Assembly: GCF_002157875.1 (NCBI RefSeq)
Contig: NZ_CP021376.1
Location: forward strand, 1,240,001 to 1,304,000
DNA length: 64,000 nt
Source of the DNA: Oceanisphaera avium
GTDB taxonomy: Bacteria > Pseudomonadota > Gammaproteobacteria > Enterobacterales > Aeromonadaceae
Direction of reading: 5' to 3'
The position numbers and the translations under genes are program-made. Under the pieces are notes generated by a model. That model had not been told where the DNA came from and did not search any database. It was given only the letters and a program-made list of their open reading frames with translations. Below, one piece after another: positions 38,209 to 52,217 of this stretch. Positions within the stretch are counted from its first letter, which is position 1; each line of letters begins with the position of its first letter.

Positions 38209-39031
38209 GGAAGCGGGCCCAATTTGCATGTAAAAAATTGGCCATTAGCTCATCAATACGCCGCGCTAAACTGACATCTAGCTCAGATAAGGCCGTTTTT
38301 ACTTTGACATCGCCGCGCGCCAAACTCGGCTCGCTTATTAACTGCCAATGGCGCTTCGCTAAGCTGCGCTCATCAAAGTGTGCTTCTAAAATCGTTAAGT
38401 CTTCGGGATGGACATACAAAGTGATAGCGGTGGTGTCGCCATGATGTTCGGTGTTGGGCAAGGCAGAGATAGCTTCTTGTACGGTCGCTAACAATAATTG
38501 CGGCGAGGTGGTCGCTTCTTGTTTTAATAAATTACGAGCCAGCTCAATGGCCAAGGTGACTAAGCTTTGCTCAACGACTTTATCGACTTGCGCTAATGGC
38601 GCTTGCAGTTGAGAGATTAATTGTTGCCACTGCGCTACTTGCTCGGCAATCTGCGCTCGCCCCTCTTCTAAGCCTTCTTCTTTGCCTTGGCTTAACCCCG
38701 CCTCGTGGCCTTGTTGTAAACCCGTTAAGCGTCCTTCTTCTTGGCCCGCCGCTATCCCCTCTTGTTTACCTTGGGCAAAGCCTTCTTCATAGGCGGCTTG
38801 GCGAATTTCTTCTAGCGCTTCAGCGGTGAGTGGCTCAGGTTCTTCCGAATAGTCTGGCACTTCTTCTACTAGTGCGGCTTGGCGCTTAATGTTTAGTGCT
38901 TGTTCGGCGTCAGCCACGGGGGCGGCGTTAGCATCACTTAAGTCAGGCCAAGCCCAATTATCTAATTCAATGTCGGGGTTAAGCCCAGCCGGAATACGCC
39001 CCGGCTTAGCGCCATAGGGATGGCGACTCAT
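38195..39031 (-). CDS. fliH: Flagellar export stator protein FliH
   Basis: 278 residues. An acidic N-terminus is followed by a Gly-rich helix with repeated GxxxG spacing (about 95-130: [21 protein letters not shown]), characteristic of FliH, and a C-terminal ATP-synthase delta-like domain. It regulates FliI. Overlaps fliG by four bases. Confidence 0.94.
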   Translation of the reverse strand: MSRHPYGAKPGRIPAGLNPDIELDNWAWPDLSDANAAPVADAEQALNIKRQAALVEEVPDYSEEPEPLTAEALEEIRQAAYEEGFAQGKQEGIAAGQEEGRLTGLQQGHEAGLSQGKEEGLEEGRAQIAEQVAQWQQLISQLQAPLAQVDKVVEQSLVTLAIELARNLLKQEATTSPQLLLATVQEAISALPNTEHHGDTTAITLYVHPEDLTILEAHFDERSLAKRHWQLISEPSLARGDVKVKTALSELDVSLARRIDELMANFLHANWARFHGTD

Positions 39032-40074
39032 ATAAAGTCATCTCCACCACCTTTAGCCAGCATTAAGTCACCACTTTCTGCTAAGCGACGGGCCACGGCC
39101 AAAATTTCTTTTTGTGCCAATTCAACATCACTCACTCGCACCGGCCCCATGGCTTCTAAGTCATCTTGTAGTAACTCAGCAGCTCGCTTAGACATATTGT
39201 TTAAGAACTTATCTTTAAGCTGATCATCGGCGCCTTTTAAGGCTCTTTGTAGCAAGTCACCGGTTACTTCACGCAACAACATTTGTATGCCTCTGTCATC
39301 CACATCAATCAGATTTTCAAAAACAAACATTAAGTCTTGGATCTTCATGCTCATTTCTTCGTCTTCATCACGAATGGCATCCATTAGGGTGCCTTCAATG
39401 GCGGTATCCAAGTAGTTCATAATATTAGCCGCCGCTTTTAAGCCGCCCATTTTCGCCGCTTTTGCCCCACTTTGGCCGGCAAACTGTTTCTCCATAATAT
39501 CGTTTAGCTCTTGCAGTGCCGCAGGTTGGACTTCTTCAAGCTCGGCAATTCGCATCACTAAGTCTAAGCGTACTGGCTCCGCAAATTGTTGCAAGATTTC
39601 TGCAGATTGCTCAGGATCTAAATAAGATAAAACAATAGTTTGAATTTGTGGGTGTTCATTTAAAATAATACCTGCCACTTGGCGAGCATCCATCCACTTT
39701 AATGAATCAAGACCACGAGAGCCGGCGCCGGCACTAATTTGATCGACTAAGCGCCCCGCTTTATCTTCACCTAAGGCCGCCACTAAGGCATTACGCACAA
39801 AGTCTTGGCTGCCTACGCCAATTTTGGTAAAGCGCTGAATATCTTCAATAAATAAGCGGTGCACCGCCCCCACCCGATCGGGGCCAAAATCACCAACTGC
39901 CGCCATCTTCATGCCTAGGCGTTGGACTTGTTTTGGGTCGAGGTGGCGAAAAATTTGCGCTGCATCTTCTTCGCGCAGGCTAAGCATTAATAAAGCCGCT
40001 TTTTCGGTGCCGGTCATTTTATCCAGCACTTTACGTTGGTCTTCTGTGACCGTTAGTTGTTCTTCACTACTCAT
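39028..40074 (-). CDS. fliG: Flagellar motor switch protein FliG
   Basis: 348 residues with N, middle (EHPQIQTIVLSYLDPEQSA, the EHPQ motif) and C-terminal torque-generating domains including the charged motor helix (DDRGIQMLLREVTGDLLQRALKG). It transmits stator torque to the rotor. Overlaps the fliF end by eight bases. Confidence 0.96.
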   Translation of the reverse strand: MSSEEQLTVTEDQRKVLDKMTGTEKAALLMLSLREEDAAQIFRHLDPKQVQRLGMKMAAVGDFGPDRVGAVHRLFIEDIQRFTKIGVGSQDFVRNALVAALGEDKAGRLVDQISAGAGSRGLDSLKWMDARQVAGIILNEHPQIQTIVLSYLDPEQSAEILQQFAEPVRLDLVMRIAELEEVQPAALQELNDIMEKQFAGQSGAKAAKMGGLKAAANIMNYLDTAIEGTLMDAIRDEDEEMSMKIQDLMFVFENLIDVDDRGIQMLLREVTGDLLQRALKGADDQLKDKFLNNMSKRAAELLQDDLEAMGPVRVSDVELAQKEILAVARRLAESGDLMLAKGGGDDFI

Positions 40075-41776
40075 CGGCTTTCACCCAATCTCGAATAACT
40101 TGCGCGGCTAAGTCTGGCTCGTTAGCGACCAAGGCGCGAATAGCACTTAGCACATCTTCATCTTTATTTAGATCAGGCAATTGTAAGCGCCCTTCGCGAA
40201 TACCAAACATGCCCTCATCTTGCTCGGCTTGTTGTGCCAATAGCGTTAAGTCATCACTGCCTAATAAGGCATTTTGGCCATCTAAATCAAACTCAGGCGG
40301 TAACTCTTCTTGGCCCAGTAAACGGCGCACCATGGGTCGTACTAAAGTAAGCAGCAACACCACCAACACAATCACCGCACCTATAATGCGCATCATGTGT
40401 AAAAACCACGCTTGCTGATAAAACGGCATGCCAGTGACTTCATCCATTACTGGACGATTAAAAGGCACGGCTACCACTTCAATGGCATCGCCGCGGCTTA
40501 CATCAAAGCCAAGGCCACCGCGTAATAAGCGATCAATACGGGTGAGCTCTTCTTCATTAAGGGGCACCCGCGTCACAGTGCCATCTTCACTCACGACTTC
40601 TTTATGATCCACAGCTACCGACACCGTTAAGCGGCGCACATCGCCGGTGGCGTTTTGGCTATGACTAATGGTGGTGTCGAGCTCAAAGTTACGGGTCGCC
40701 TCTTTTCGTGAGCGATCGTTGCGCCTTTGTTGCTGAGCACTAAGCTCACTGGCATCTTCTGGAATATCAGACTCACCGGGCGGTTGATTGGTCAGCGCCC
40801 CAGGAATACCCAGCGCGCCTAGGCCAGAGCTGGTGTCTTCCATGACCATTTCGGAGCGCACCGCCGGCAGATCCGGGTTAAAAGATTTAACGGTTTGCTC
40901 GGTGCGAGTAAAGTCTAAGCGCACATCCACTTCGGCGGTATAATTACCAAGCCCTAGTACCGGACTCAAGATAGCGTCGATTTTTTGACGATATTCACGT
41001 TCTTGTTTTTGTTGTAGTTCAAATTCTCGACGGTTACGCGCCGATAACGGATCTTGTGAGCCGGAATTTAACAGCCGACCATTTTGATCCGTCACGGTAA
41101 CTTTATCGGGTGTCATTTCTGGCACCGCCGAAGCCACCGTATCTACAATAGAGTCCACTTCTTCTTGGCGCAGCGTACTGTTACGGCGCAGGTTTAGCAC
41201 CACAGTGGCACTGGGTTGGCGCTTATCGCGCACAAAGACGTTTTCTCTAGGAATGGCTAATAGCACTTGCGCTTTACTAACACTATTAAATTGCTCAATC
41301 ACGCGTGCTAATTGGCGCTCACGGCTTAAGTTAAGTCGCTCACGCTCTAAGCGCTGACTAATACCAAAGCCGGGATCGGATAATAAAATGGAGTCACCCT
41401 CAGGCGGGGCTTGCTGCAAACCAGAGCGGCGCAGATTTAATTGAATATCAGAGAATTTATCGGCACGCACCAGAACGGTATTGCCTTCAATTTTATATTC
41501 TACTTTTTGGCTATCTAAATAATCCAGAGTTTCAATCAGCTCTTGATTATTGTACATGCCCAAGGGGCGCATTTCGGGCTCTTTGCCCCACAGCAACAGA
41601 AATACCGCCAGCGCTAAGCAAATTGCCAGCGCCAACACAATAATCACCTGTCGCAAAATATCGGTATTGCCCAATAGCGCAAACGGCGTGCTTTTTTGCT
41701 CTTCTGCCTCCAACGAGTTTTCATCGCTGGTGGTTAGTGCATTTTTGTCGGTATCCGCCATTGGATTATCAGCCAC
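40067..41776 (-). CDS. fliF: Flagellar MS-ring protein FliF
   Basis: 569 residues, two membrane helices (about 35-53 and 455-475), periplasmic ring-building motifs and the C-terminal FliG-binding tail. The GTG start at 41776 has AAGGA about eight bases upstream. It forms the base plate on which the rotor and export gate assemble. Confidence 0.95.
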   Translation of the reverse strand: MADNPMADTDKNALTTSDENSLEAEEQKSTPFALLGNTDILRQVIIVLALAICLALAVFLLLWGKEPEMRPLGMYNNQELIETLDYLDSQKVEYKIEGNTVLVRADKFSDIQLNLRRSGLQQAPPEGDSILLSDPGFGISQRLERERLNLSRERQLARVIEQFNSVSKAQVLLAIPRENVFVRDKRQPSATVVLNLRRNSTLRQEEVDSIVDTVASAVPEMTPDKVTVTDQNGRLLNSGSQDPLSARNRREFELQQKQEREYRQKIDAILSPVLGLGNYTAEVDVRLDFTRTEQTVKSFNPDLPAVRSEMVMEDTSSGLGALGIPGALTNQPPGESDIPEDASELSAQQQRRNDRSRKEATRNFELDTTISHSQNATGDVRRLTVSVAVDHKEVVSEDGTVTRVPLNEEELTRIDRLLRGGLGFDVSRGDAIEVVAVPFNRPVMDEVTGMPFYQQAWFLHMMRIIGAVIVLVVLLLTLVRPMVRRLLGQEELPPEFDLDGQNALLGSDDLTLLAQQAEQDEGMFGIREGRLQLPDLNKDEDVLSAIRALVANEPDLAAQVIRDWVKADE

Positions 41777-41787
41777 CCATCACTTCC

Positions 41788-42102
41788 TTATACCGGCATA
41801 TTCATAATAGTTTTATAAGCTTCCACTACTTTGTTGCGCACCTGTACTGTGGCATCAAAGGCAATACTGGATTTTTGTGCCGCTATCATGACACTTTCAA
41901 GGCTAACTGACTCATCACCAGTTTCAAAACGGGTACGCAAATCATCGGTGCTGTGCTGTAAACCGTTAACATTGCCTACTGCTTGGCTGAGTAAGGCGGC
42001 AAAATCTTGCTGGGGCGCCACATTATTCGCTGGCACCAATGGGCGCAGCTCACTTTGCATGGCCTGCATTTCTGACAATAAAGATGCAGCTTGAATATCC
42101 AT
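41788..42102 (-). CDS. fliE: Flagellar hook-basal body protein FliE
   Basis: 104 residues, all-helical, with the C-terminal family block VQVRNKVVEAYKTIMNMPV. Joins the MS ring/export gate to the rod. First gene of the fliE-fliJ unit; AGGAG lies nine bases before the ATG. Confidence 0.95.
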   Translation of the reverse strand: MDIQAASLLSEMQAMQSELRPLVPANNVAPQQDFAALLSQAVGNVNGLQHSTDDLRTRFETGDESVSLESVMIAAQKSSIAFDATVQVRNKVVEAYKTIMNMPV

Positions 42103-42203
42103 GGGCGTAGGCTCCTGCTTACATAAAGATAATTAGAGAGGCTGTGAATACTTAGGAGGGGCTATTTCTTTCACTCCAAGCACGCAGCTAATACTAAGCA
42201 CCA

Positions 42204-42219
42204 TGCAAAACATAGGCCA
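42204..42219 (-). promoter_or_regulatory. Sigma-54 promoter upstream of fliE
   Basis: Minus-strand TGGCCTATGTTTTGCA keeps GG/GC at -24/-12 and the TTGCA block. It is about 100 bases before the fliE ATG in the 252-base gap after flrC; FlrC would be the expected activator. Confidence 0.7.
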
Positions 42220-42354
42220 GCATGGCATAAACGTGGCGGTTATTAGAAAAGAGCCGGCGTTTAGCTAAAGCCTAAGCGCCGTTGGCAGACTAGATGGCAA
42301 CCACTGTACGGCATAAGATGCGCGCATTACAAAGTGCAAGGCGAGTTCTGTTAA

Positions 42355-43782
42355 CTAAATCTCAAAACCTACTTCACGCATCCGCGCCAGTTTATAGCGC
42401 AAGGTGCGCGGGCTAATACCTAATTGCGCGGCTACTTGTTGGCGATTACCGTCATGAGCTTGCAATGCCTGCCAAATAATTTGTTGCTCTTGGCTGGCCA
42501 ACTCTTGGCTTAAGTCCTGTGCTTTTGCAGTGTAATTGTCACTTTTCTCCGGCGCACTGGCTGCAAAAGGCTGAGTAGCTGTGGGCTGATTTATAGCAGT
42601 TGAGGGCTCAGTTACAGGCAGCGATTGCAGTGGCGCTAATAATTCATCCAGTAAAATATCTGCTGCATCTATTTGCTCTCCTTGCGCTAAAATTAATGCC
42701 CGCTGAATAACGTTACCTAATTCACGCACATTACCTGGCCACTGCCACGCTTGTAATCGTGCCTTGGCGCCCTCGGTTAAGGTAACTTGCTTGCGCCCAA
42801 GCTCTTGGGCATAGCGCTGCACTAAATACTGTGCCAAGGGCACTATGTCTCCGGGGCGCTTGGCCAAGGCTGGCCAATGCAGCGGAAACACATTTAATCG
42901 ATAAAATAAGTCTTCTCTAAAGCGCCCCTCGCGCACCGCTTGGCGCAAATCACGGTTACTGGTGGCTAACACGCGCACATCTAAGCTAATGGTTTTTCGC
43001 CCGCCTAAGCGCTCTACTTCTCGCTCTTGTAACACCCGCAGTAATTTTGCCTGTAGGTTTAAGTCCATCTCGGTAATTTCATCAAGCAACAACGTGCCCC
43101 CATTCGCCTGCTCAAATTTACCAGGGTTCGCTTGCACCGCACCGGTAAAGGCACCTTTTTCATAACCAAACAAGGTTGCTTCTAACATATTGTCGGGAAT
43201 AGCCGCACAATTTATGGCAATAAAAGCGGCATTCGCGCGCTCCGATTGTTGATGAATATAGCGCGCTAGCACTTCTTTACCGGTGCCACTGGGGCCGGTG
43301 ATCATGACGCTAGCACCCGACTCCGCCACTCGCTTGGCTAATTGTAATAACTGAACACTGCTGGCATCGCCCACTATGGGTTGACCATCATTGGGGCTGG
43401 CTTCCACCACATAACGCGACACTAAATTTAATAAGGTATCTGGCGTAAAAGGCTTAGCTAAATAATCCACAGCCCCGGCGCGAATAGCAGTGACTGCACC
43501 CGATACTTGGGCATACGCCGTCATCACTAATACCGGTAAGCCTGGAATACGCCGATTTATCCAGTCCAATAAGCCAAGGCCATCCATTCCCGCCATTTGC
43601 ACATCGGTGATCACCAGCTTGGTGCTGTGCTGTTGCAGCCACACAATAGCCTGCTCGGCACTATCTAGGCCGGTGCAAGAAAACCCTGCCAACAATAAGG
43701 TGTCTTGCAGCGCTTCTTGCAAGCCGGTATCGTCTTCTACTAATAAGATATCAACCACTTCTGGCTGCACTTCTTGAGTCAT
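42355..43782 (-). CDS. flrC: Sigma-54-dependent response regulator FlrC
   Basis: 475 residues from ATG 43782 (AAGGAG nine bases upstream). A receiver domain with Asp in KLVITDVQMAG, an AAA+ domain with GPSGTGKEV and the sigma-54 contact motif GAFTGA, and a C-terminal Fis-type HTH (LGISPRTLRYKLARM). Phosphorylated by FlrB, it activates class III flagellar genes. Confidence 0.95.
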   Translation of the reverse strand: MTQEVQPEVVDILLVEDDTGLQEALQDTLLLAGFSCTGLDSAEQAIVWLQQHSTKLVITDVQMAGMDGLGLLDWINRRIPGLPVLVMTAYAQVSGAVTAIRAGAVDYLAKPFTPDTLLNLVSRYVVEASPNDGQPIVGDASSVQLLQLAKRVAESGASVMITGPSGTGKEVLARYIHQQSERANAAFIAINCAAIPDNMLEATLFGYEKGAFTGAVQANPGKFEQANGGTLLLDEITEMDLNLQAKLLRVLQEREVERLGGRKTISLDVRVLATSNRDLRQAVREGRFREDLFYRLNVFPLHWPALAKRPGDIVPLAQYLVQRYAQELGRKQVTLTEGAKARLQAWQWPGNVRELGNVIQRALILAQGEQIDAADILLDELLAPLQSLPVTEPSTAINQPTATQPFAASAPEKSDNYTAKAQDLSQELASQEQQIIWQALQAHDGNRQQVAAQLGISPRTLRYKLARMREVGFEI

Positions 43783-43870
43783 GAAACACGGCTCCTTAAT
43801 CTGGGTAAAGGGTGAAGCGGACCACACAACCGGTAGCATCTATACAACAAACCAAACCTAAAACCTCTTT

Positions 43871-43999
43871 GCCACGCAATACACGGAACAACACGGACGA
43901 AGAGCAAAATAAAAAAGACGAGCAACTATTTTTTGTAAGGTCTTACTCTCCGTATTTTTCGCTATTGTCTCAGCTTAAATTTTCCGTGTATTTCGTGGC
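43871..43999. repeat. Palindromic intergenic element, copy 2 (flrB-flrC gap)
   Basis: The left end GCCACGCAATACACGGAA with AACACGGACGAAGAG following, and the right end TTTTCCGTGTATTTCGTGGC, form a long inverted repeat. The right end stops eight bases before the flrB stop codon, so any transcript joining flrB and flrC carries the hairpin. Confidence 0.85.
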
Positions 44000-44006
44000 A
44001 AATACT

Positions 44007-45011
44007 TTAACTTTTAACCTTTTTAGGTAGCCACAAACTAAAGCAAGTCCCTTTACCTAGCGTTGATTGCACCGATACTCGCCCTTGGTGGGCATGCATG
44101 ACTGCCGCCACCGCAGCTAAGCCAAGGCCGGTACCCTGAGTGCGGGTAGTAAAAAATGGCGTAAAAATACGCTTAATCAGCTCAGCCGCCATACCTTTAC
44201 CATTATCTTGCAGGCGAATTTCTAGCTCATTATTAGGTGCAGTTAATAATTGCAGCTGCACTTGGCTAGCTCCTGCCTCCACGGCGTTTTCTAATAAATT
44301 AAGCACTATGCCTTTTAAGGCATGCAAATTACCGAGCACTTGGCTATTAGCTAAGCCTTCACTAAGCACATGGTCTTTTAGCGATATTTTTAGCGCTAAT
44401 ACATGCCCCGCCGCCTCCACGCATTGGCTTAATAATTCACTAATACTGACGGTATCGGCTAACGGCGCTTGTTCAGGGCGGGCAAATAATAAAATGTCAC
44501 TAATTTGGCGCTCAATATCATTTAGCCTCGCCACTAAGCGCTGTTGAAATTGGTTACGCTGTTGCTCAGATAACTGCGGCGCCGCTAAATTAGCGCCATA
44601 GAGCATAGCCGCAGAAAGTGGGGTACGAATTTGATGGGCAAGGGTGGCGGCCATTTGGCCAAGGGCGGCTAAGCGCTGGGCATGGCTTTGCTGCTCCACC
44701 CAAGCGCGGGTGGGCGTTAAGTCTGTTAACTGAATAAGCTGGCCGGGCTGGCCTTCTACATGAGCAATTGCCAGCTGAATGCGCCGTCCGTTTTTTAAAG
44801 AGACTTGCAGGCCATCATCAGGTTGGGGCGCAAAGGCACGAGCAATAACGCTAGACCAAGGTTGGTAAAGCAGGGGGTCCCCTAACATAGTTTGTGCTGC
44901 AGGATTAACCAGCATGACCTTACCGCGCCCGTCTAACCACACCACGCCGCTGGGCATGGCGTTAACTAACGAAGTCATAATGGCGGTATCTGGCACCAGA
45001 TCCACAGGCAT
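44007..45011 (-). CDS. flrB: Flagellar sensor histidine kinase FlrB
   Basis: 334 residues from ATG 45011; a TTG at 45032 extends it but neither start has a strong ribosome site. A PAS-like sensor domain (about 10-95), HisKA with the phosphoacceptor in LAHQIRTPLSAAM, and an HATPase domain (NLLENAVEAG, DNGKGM, GTGLGLA). No membrane segment, as expected for cytoplasmic FlrB/FleS. It phosphorylates FlrC. Confidence 0.93.
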   Translation of the reverse strand: MPVDLVPDTAIMTSLVNAMPSGVVWLDGRGKVMLVNPAAQTMLGDPLLYQPWSSVIARAFAPQPDDGLQVSLKNGRRIQLAIAHVEGQPGQLIQLTDLTPTRAWVEQQSHAQRLAALGQMAATLAHQIRTPLSAAMLYGANLAAPQLSEQQRNQFQQRLVARLNDIERQISDILLFARPEQAPLADTVSISELLSQCVEAAGHVLALKISLKDHVLSEGLANSQVLGNLHALKGIVLNLLENAVEAGASQVQLQLLTAPNNELEIRLQDNGKGMAAELIKRIFTPFFTTRTQGTGLGLAAVAAVMHAHQGRVSVQSTLGKGTCFSLWLPKKVKS

Positions 45012-45069
45012 AGTTTCAGCTACATAACACAAGTGATAGCTAGATCATTCAATAAGCATGCCACTAAGT

Positions 45070-45175
45070 GTGAATGGTGATCAGGGACTGGGGACTCGTT
45101 GCACACAAACACTGGTCGTTCGGCGCGGCTTTAAACTAATCCCTAATCCCAAGTGCCTAATTCCCGCTCTCTAGT
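45070..45175. repeat. Degenerate heptamer-rich gap between flrB and flrA
   Basis: Contains GTGAATGGTGA and ACTAATCCCTAATCCC, fragments of the two heptamer families seen at 36674-36855. I found no sigma-54 -24/-12 element with correct spacing in this 217-base gap, although FlrA would be expected to activate flrBC. Confidence 0.5.
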
Positions 45176-45228
45176 ACTTGGTTCAGCTTATCTATAACTG
45201 CCGGCTGACAGCTTCAAGCTTACGGCTA

Positions 45229-46683
45229 TCATTTGGTAATGCCGTATTTTTTCATCTTCTCTACTAAGGTAGTGCGGCGCATGCCAAGATGCTCGGCGGC
45301 GCGGGCCACCACGCCATCATTCACTTCTAAAGATTGGCTGATCATGTCCATTTCTATATTAGCTAACATATCTTTTAAATTTACGCCATCAGCAGAGAGA
45401 GTCGGCGCCATAAAACTCGCCTCTTCTTCGTCATCATCTAAGCCCTGAAAATTAAAAAAATCTGCTTCGTTTTCTGCCACACCCTCTGGCTCAGATTGAA
45501 ACATGGCTGATAGCGCATCACGTTCATCCAGCTCATCAAAGGAGCGGATCATTAACGAGCCTTCACTAGCAGCGCGATATTTAGCCGGTAAGTCGGCAAG
45601 CTCCACCATTTGGTTAGGACATAAAATAAACATCCGCTCTACCAAATTAGATAACTCGCGCACATTTCCTGGCCAGTGCCATTGCTTTAGTGAATCTATG
45701 GCCGCCGGTGAAAACGAGATTTCAGCATTATGAGTAATACGGTGGCGACTAATTAGCTCATTAAGCAATAGCGGAATGTCTTCTTGGCGCTGGCTTAACG
45801 CCGGTGCCTCAATCGGGAACACGTTTAAGCGATAATATAAGTCTTCACGAAAGCGCTGCTCATAAATCATTTGCTCTAAATCGCGATGGGTGGCGGCAAT
45901 CACGCGCACCTTAGCAGTAATAGAACGAGTGCCGCCGACACGTTCAAAAGTACGCTCTTGTAATACACGCAATAACTTTACTTGCATCGGCAGTGGCATA
46001 TCGCCAATTTCATCTAAAAACAGCGTGCCGCCCTCAGCTAACTCAAAGCGCCCTTTACGCGCCGTTACCGCACCGGTAAACGCGCCCTTCTCATGACCAA
46101 ATAATTCGCTTTCTAACAGCTCCGCCGGAATAGCGCCGCAGTTAATGGGTACAAAAGGGCCCGATGATTGCAAAGACAATAAATGGATGGCGCGTGCAAT
46201 CACCTCTTTACCGGTACCCGACTCCCCTAATAACAAGACGTTGGCCGGCTTATTGGCCACTTGACGGATCAGGTTTTTTACCTCGGTCATGGCCTCACTC
46301 TCACCAATTAGCAAGTCGTGTAAGCGGCAATCTTGATCACTGGAAATGAGTACCGGCTGCCAATTTCTCGCTTGTAGCAGTAAAGAGGTGAGCTCATCAT
46401 AAGTTAGTGAAGCTAAGGTGCCGAGCAAGTTGTCTTGGCTACAAACCGTGTCTACCAAGCTAATAAAAGCATGATGAGGAAAAGCGTCTAATAACTCACT
46501 TAAAGGCACATCGGTCTCACCGACTAATACCGTCATGCTTTGCGGCTGGCTTTGTAACCAGTTTTTATCTTCCGCTCGGCTGCCACTGCGCCACTCCACC
46601 TGCATAAACGACAAGATGGACTCCAGCCTTAAGCGTCGCTCCTGATTGTGATCCATGATCAAAACGCAGCCATTAAAGCTCAT
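45229..46683 (-). CDS. flrA: Master flagellar sigma-54 activator FlrA (FleQ)
   Basis: 484 residues. An N-terminal FleQ-type receiver-like domain lacks the usual acidic phosphorylation pocket, followed by an AAA+ domain with [15 protein letters not shown] and Walker B, and a C-terminal Fis-type HTH ([18 protein letters not shown]). It heads the flagellar hierarchy. AAGGA lies ten bases before ATG 46683. The C-terminal linker (about 385-430) is strongly acidic. Confidence 0.95.
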   Translation of the reverse strand: MSFNGCVLIMDHNQERRLRLESILSFMQVEWRSGSRAEDKNWLQSQPQSMTVLVGETDVPLSELLDAFPHHAFISLVDTVCSQDNLLGTLASLTYDELTSLLLQARNWQPVLISSDQDCRLHDLLIGESEAMTEVKNLIRQVANKPANVLLLGESGTGKEVIARAIHLLSLQSSGPFVPINCGAIPAELLESELFGHEKGAFTGAVTARKGRFELAEGGTLFLDEIGDMPLPMQVKLLRVLQERTFERVGGTRSITAKVRVIAATHRDLEQMIYEQRFREDLYYRLNVFPIEAPALSQRQEDIPLLLNELISRHRITHNAEISFSPAAIDSLKQWHWPGNVRELSNLVERMFILCPNQMVELADLPAKYRAASEGSLMIRSFDELDERDALSAMFQSEPEGVAENEADFFNFQGLDDDEEEASFMAPTLSADGVNLKDMLANIEMDMISQSLEVNDGVVARAAEHLGMRRTTLVEKMKKYGITK

Positions 46684-48106
<1,423 letters not shown>

Positions 48107-48108
48107 CT

Positions 48109-50242
<2,134 letters not shown>

Positions 50243-50307
50243 TTAGGTGGCCAAATTCACTATGCCACTACACTATTTTTTATGACCGCAGTTAATAAAA
50301 TAATTTT

Positions 50308-50334
50308 TAAAGTTTTTCTGCATAGCGTCGATAA
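50308..50334 (+). promoter_or_regulatory. Upstream sigma-28 promoter, fliC region
   Basis: TAAAGTTT - TTCTGCATAGC - GTCGATAA: eight of eight and seven of eight matches to TAAAGTTT-N11-GCCGATAA with exact spacing. It lies 118 bases upstream of a second sigma-28 promoter and 36 bases from the IS end. Confidence 0.75.
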
Positions 50335-50425
50335 CTTCATCAGCAAAACAAAGTATTGGGTTAAGCACAGGGTGCAGTTCACTTTAACCTTAAGCTAAAA
50401 AATCAGCAGAAAAGTGAAAAAAAAG

Positions 50426-50452
50426 TAAAGCTTTCGCCACCCTTGCCGATAC
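50426..50452 (+). promoter_or_regulatory. Proximal sigma-28 promoter of fliC
   Basis: TAAAGCTT - 11 bases - GCCGATAC, close to consensus with exact spacing, about 96 bases before the fliC ATG. The expected FliA-dependent flagellin promoter. Confidence 0.85.
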
Positions 50453-50547
50453 CTTAGATAACTGCGAAGCAATTGCTTAAAGCAAAAGTTTCAATATTAA
50501 AAGCATACCGGCATAGCGCCGGACCAAACCTCGATGGAGAGTTGATT

Positions 50548-52014
50548 ATGGCGATTACAGTAAACACAAACGTTACCGGTATGACCGCACAACGTAACTT
50601 AACCCAGTCTTCTAATGCCCTGGCCACCTCCATGGAGCGTTTAGCCACGGGTAGCCGCATTAACTCGGCAAAAGATGACGCGGCTGGCCTGCAAATTTCT
50701 AACCGCTTGAACTCTCAGGTACGTGGTTTAGGCGTAGCAATGAAGAACGCCAACGATGGTATCTCTATTGCACAAACCGCAGAAGGCGCGATGAACGAGT
50801 CTACCAACGTATTACAACGTATGCGTGATCTTGCCCTGCAATCTGCGAACGGGACTAACTCCGCAGAAGACCGCAAAGCGATTCAAAAAGAAGTAAGTGC
50901 CCTGCAGTCTGAGTTAACGCGAATTGCCGAAACCACTTCGTTTGGTGGTCAAAAACTAATTGATGGTTCTTTCGGTAGCCGTACTCTGCAAGTGGGTGCC
51001 AATGCCAATGAAACTATCGATCTGCAGTTGAAAAGCGTTGCGGCCGATAAAATTGGTTCTAACCGCTTTACTTTAGCAGGTTCAGCTGGTGCTGGGTTAG
51101 GTGAGGCAGCTTTAGGTACCGATAATGGCGTAACCACCAGTGCATTCACTTTAAAAGGAATGGGTGATAACAAAGCACTTACTATTGCAGCGAACGCTAC
51201 AGCAAAAGATATTGCAAGCGCTATCAATGGTGTATCGGCAGATACTGGAATTACTGCCGAGGCGAGAACAGCGGCTAAACTTGATAGCTTAGCGGCCGCA
51301 GGGAAAGTTAGTTTTGATTTAAACGGCTCTTCTATTTCTGCCAATATTAACAGTGTTGATGACCTCTCAGCGTTAGCTGATGCAATTAACTCTAAGTCTA
51401 CCGACAGCGGTATTAAGGCAACTGTGGACGGGGGAGCGCTTACTTTAGTGAGTGCCTCTGGCGAAGATATCAAAATCAGTGCTTTTGAGTCGGCTGGTAC
51501 AGGTACTATGAACCTCACAGGTATAGATATTGATGGCAACGAAGGAACTGCGGCTGAATTGGATGCTGCTTCGGCCAAAGCGGGAATTGTGGCGGGTTCA
51601 GTACGCATGAACTCTAATGACGGCTTCTCTTTTGATGCTGCTGGTGCAACAGGTAACGCGACTATTGGGGTTAAAGAAGATGGAGATTATTCAACCCTGA
51701 ACTCCACAGCTACTATTGATTTATCGACTCAAGCTGGTGCGCAAAATGCAATTGGTATCTTAGACGGCGCCATTGGTATGATTGACGCACAGCGCTCTGA
51801 CCTAGGTGCGATGCAAAACCGCTTGAACAGCACCATCAATAACTTGGCCAACACGCGTGAGAACGCCGCCGAAGGTATGAGCCGCATTAAAGACGTCGAC
51901 TTTGCCGACGAAACGGTAAACCTGACTAAGCAGCAAATCCTGCAGCAGGCTGGTACTTCGATTCTTGCTCAAGCTAAGCAAATCCCACAGGCGGCACTTT
52001 CGCTGCTGGGTTAA
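50548..52014 (+). CDS. fliC: Flagellin FliC
   Basis: 488 residues from ATG 50548 (GGAGA seven bases upstream); the open frame to 50473 runs through the leader and is not used. Conserved N-terminal D0/D1 ([31 protein letters not shown]) and C-terminal D1/D0 ([19 protein letters not shown], ending AALSLLG), with a variable Ala/Ser/Thr/Asp-rich surface domain at about 180-390. The only flagellin gene in the window. The usual sugar-pathway genes next to it are defective. Confidence 0.96.
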   Translation: MAITVNTNVTGMTAQRNLTQSSNALATSMERLATGSRINSAKDDAAGLQISNRLNSQVRGLGVAMKNANDGISIAQTAEGAMNESTNVLQRMRDLALQSANGTNSAEDRKAIQKEVSALQSELTRIAETTSFGGQKLIDGSFGSRTLQVGANANETIDLQLKSVAADKIGSNRFTLAGSAGAGLGEAALGTDNGVTTSAFTLKGMGDNKALTIAANATAKDIASAINGVSADTGITAEARTAAKLDSLAAAGKVSFDLNGSSISANINSVDDLSALADAINSKSTDSGIKATVDGGALTLVSASGEDIKISAFESAGTGTMNLTGIDIDGNEGTAAELDAASAKAGIVAGSVRMNSNDGFSFDAAGATGNATIGVKEDGDYSTLNSTATIDLSTQAGAQNAIGILDGAIGMIDAQRSDLGAMQNRLNSTINNLANTRENAAEGMSRIKDVDFADETVNLTKQQILQQAGTSILAQAKQIPQAALSLLG

Positions 52015-52057
52015 GGCAAGTAGGCTAATACTTTAGCCACACTATTAGCCATAATAA

Positions 52058-52079
52058 TTGGGGGCATAGCCCCCTTTTT
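52058..52079 (+). terminator. fliC terminator
   Basis: GGGGGC (52060-52065), loop ATA, GCCCCC (52069-52074), then TTTTT. A compact strong hairpin 46 bases after the fliC stop. Confidence 0.9.
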
Positions 52080-52217
52080 AGCAAATGAAGTTAGATTTAA
52101 GGCTGTTTAGTTTAAGGTGGTGGCGCTAAGTACTTATCAAGAGTGCCAAAGCCTTACTCCATTAAGCTAAGCAGCGTTTTCGTTTGTAGCTCTTTTTAGC
52201 ATTAGCTTGAGGATACA

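Noticed and set aside
50473..50547. 25-residue N-terminal extension of FliC
   Set aside because: Flagellin begins MAITVNTN with GGAGA upstream of ATG 50548; the extension covers the leader.
50949..51608. 219-codon ORF antisense to fliC
   Set aside because: It lies wholly opposite the flagellin variable domain, and its Ala/Ser/Val/Pro-rich composition mirrors that gene's codon pattern. No ribosome site or domain.
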